Source of the DNA: Leucogyrophana mollusca
Lineage: Eukaryota > Basidiomycota > Agaricomycetes > Boletales
Assembly: GCA_021014945.1 (NCBI GenBank)
Contig: MU266679.1
Span: 1 to 23,153, forward strand
Direction of reading: 5' to 3'
Length of the DNA stretch: 23,153 bases
The notes below the pieces were generated by a model. That model was not told where the DNA came from, searched no databases, and worked only from the letters and a program-made list of their open reading frames with translations. This document shows positions 21,601 through 23,153 of the stretch, one piece after another (the first letter of the stretch is position 1; each line of letters opens with the position of its first letter). The position numbers were made by a program, and so were the translations under genes.

Positions 21601-23153
21601 ACGAGGTTGATCATCTTGGTTAGCTGCCACAGGGGCTGCAGAGCAGTGCAATCAAGCCGGTTAGCCCATGTAGGGATGCACGGAAGGCTGTCAGAAGCAG
21701 TTAATCAAGACTCCTGAGTCTAAACTTGGTATAGAAGAATGCGAACGGAGTGTGAATGGGTGACACTGAGCCTTTTGTGTCTAAGGAAACATGAACCGTC
21801 ATGCGGGGCTGAGCTGCTAGTCCTGATAGACTGGCTATGGTGCCTCCGATTCACACTTGCCATCAGTGCTTCAGGGGACGTCCACATGGCGGGGACGCGC
21901 TAACGGATTGTTGCTGACACGCACATATGGGGCGCGTCTGCATGCCGCAGGGCGGTAATCACGACCCATTATTGGACCCCATGGGAATCCCCTGGAACAC
22001 CCCACGTCTCGACCTTCCGGGCACTGAAGAAGCATGCGCAGCAAACAGTGCCAACACGGAGGACCAAATTAAGTGTGTCTCGTGCTCCAGCAACGTCCTA
22101 CACCGGGGGGGAGGGGATTTCGCTTATGTCGCTGAAATGGCAGGCTGCTTGTTTGCGTGATCAGGTTTACAACGCATGGCTGAAAATTGAAGGACCTGGA
22201 GATCGCATGACGAGCGCAACCGGTACGATGTCCATAAGTATTCCAAGGGACCAGCGAAAACACCGTCCATAACCAAACGACACAGGTGGCTGCGCCATGT
22301 GCTCTGTGGTTGAAAGGGTGACTCGACTGAGGAGAAACTCAGAGAGTAAAATACCTTGTGGGGCTTGACTTCATTTGTTAGCACACCCAACCTACGAAAC
22401 ATCATTGGCATATCGCGACTGCAAAGTTGACCAGGTGGGATTGGATATGCTCCTTAGGCTCCAGAGACAAGGTTGTAAAAACTCCCGTCTGGCTACGGGA
22501 TGGCTCGCGGTTCGCGCTCACGATTCGACGCAGCTGTTATTGCATGGCTCCGAGCGATATGATCATCGAGTGCTTCATGCATTCATGTTCGCCTTCTCCA
22601 TGGGACAATGTTCGATATAGATGCTCGTTCTCACATCCTCATCCTGCTGTTGTCACTGGCGATATCCGTGAATTGTCTGAAGAGGCGAAGAGTTAGTTAT
22701 CACTTACGTGCTGCCTTGCTTCGAAGGGACGAGCTTATGGGATGATGTGGATACGGATACGGGCCACACGGATGGAAAACCCCAGCGCTGACCAGGACTC
22801 CCCAAGTTATGTTGAACTCTTTCGCGGCTTCGTAGGTCCCAAATGACTTTTCTTTATAGTGCACCTGTGGTTCCCACGTAATGGATCGTATTAGACCCAC
22901 TATAGGGTAGGCAATGTGGATCTAATTAGATATGTTTGAGGCTTTCCAGGGCTATGTTGGATAATTGTTGGATAATTATCAGCCTTTGGCAGCGGGAGAG
23001 TAGTTCCTGGAGTCAGCTGCCGAGCTCGGCACGGGATGTCTACCCGATATTAATGGTGCCGCCTGTCAGCGCCCTCGGGTGTAATGTTCCCGACATTCCC
23101 GTGCCGCCGGCTATTGATCCCGACGCCGGCAATTGATCTTGACACTCCTCGGG
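21601..23153. other. Gene-free 1.5-kb stretch
   Basis: No exon chain with family character was found on either strand. Short frames at 22375-22620, 22427-22696 (plus), 22700-22900 (minus) and the proline-rich 22936-23136 (plus) are isolated and unrecognised. No long terminal repeat, inverted repeat or transposase motif was seen. This may be regulatory or decayed sequence. Confidence 0.45.

Noticed and set aside
22427..22696. 89-residue plus-strand frame
   Set aside because: Isolated, overlapped by another frame of similar length, with no start context or motif.
22700..22900. 66-residue minus-strand frame ending at a GTAAGT
   Set aside because: Could be an exon, but the only nearby intron would be 31 nt and the continuation ends after about a dozen residues; no family recognised.
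22936..23136. Proline-rich plus-strand frame at the right edge
   Set aside because: Its last ~33 codons look somewhat coding, but there is no supporting exon chain and the window ends here.

Overview
The window looks like nuclear DNA of a basidiomycete fungus, most likely a mushroom-forming agaricomycete. Nearly every gene is cut by short GT-AG introns of about 50-70 nt, often with a CTRAY-like branch site. The recognisable proteins (Rif1, Mon1, EMC8, an EBP-type sterol isomerase, guanine deaminase, a secreted GH5 enzyme, Kre9/Knh1-like secreted proteins) fit that lineage. I rebuilt exon-intron structures by eye, requiring reading frame, intron phase and family pattern to agree. Most open frames in the window are single exons or shadows of these genes.

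Layout. 140-674 (-): 3' part of an unrecognised gene. 1295-1633 (+): small secreted protein. 2163-6842 (-): RIF1, about 10 exons and 1388 residues. 7533-8147 and 8918-9435 (+): tandem Kre9/Knh1-like secreted proteins. 9887-10822 (-): EBP-like sterol isomerase with a 14-nt microexon. 11043-12489 (-): secreted GH5 hydrolase. 13079-13868 (+): EMC8. 14004-15657 (+): guanine deaminase. 16010-17560 (+): intronless zinc-finger protein. 17942-20335 (+): MON1, 11 exons. 20909-21380 (-): second small secreted protein. 21381-23153: no supportable gene.

The genes do not form one pathway. They are mostly housekeeping genes (telomere/replication timing, ER membrane insertion, endosome-vacuole fusion, purine salvage, sterol synthesis) mixed with secreted cell-wall, plant-polymer and small cysteine-bearing proteins. 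RIF1/Kre9-like-1 and GH5/EMC8 are divergent pairs sharing 590-690 bp intergenic regions. Kre9-like-2/EBP and MON1/small secreted protein 2 are convergent.

I found no clear new multi-gene system. The points most worth following are the two small secreted proteins that share a motif layout, the microexon in the sterol isomerase, the excess of stop-free multiple-of-three introns in MON1, a repeat-rich promoter before the zinc-finger gene, the intron differences between the Kre9-like copies, and the unidentified gene at the left edge. No similarity search was possible; family names rest on motif recognition.
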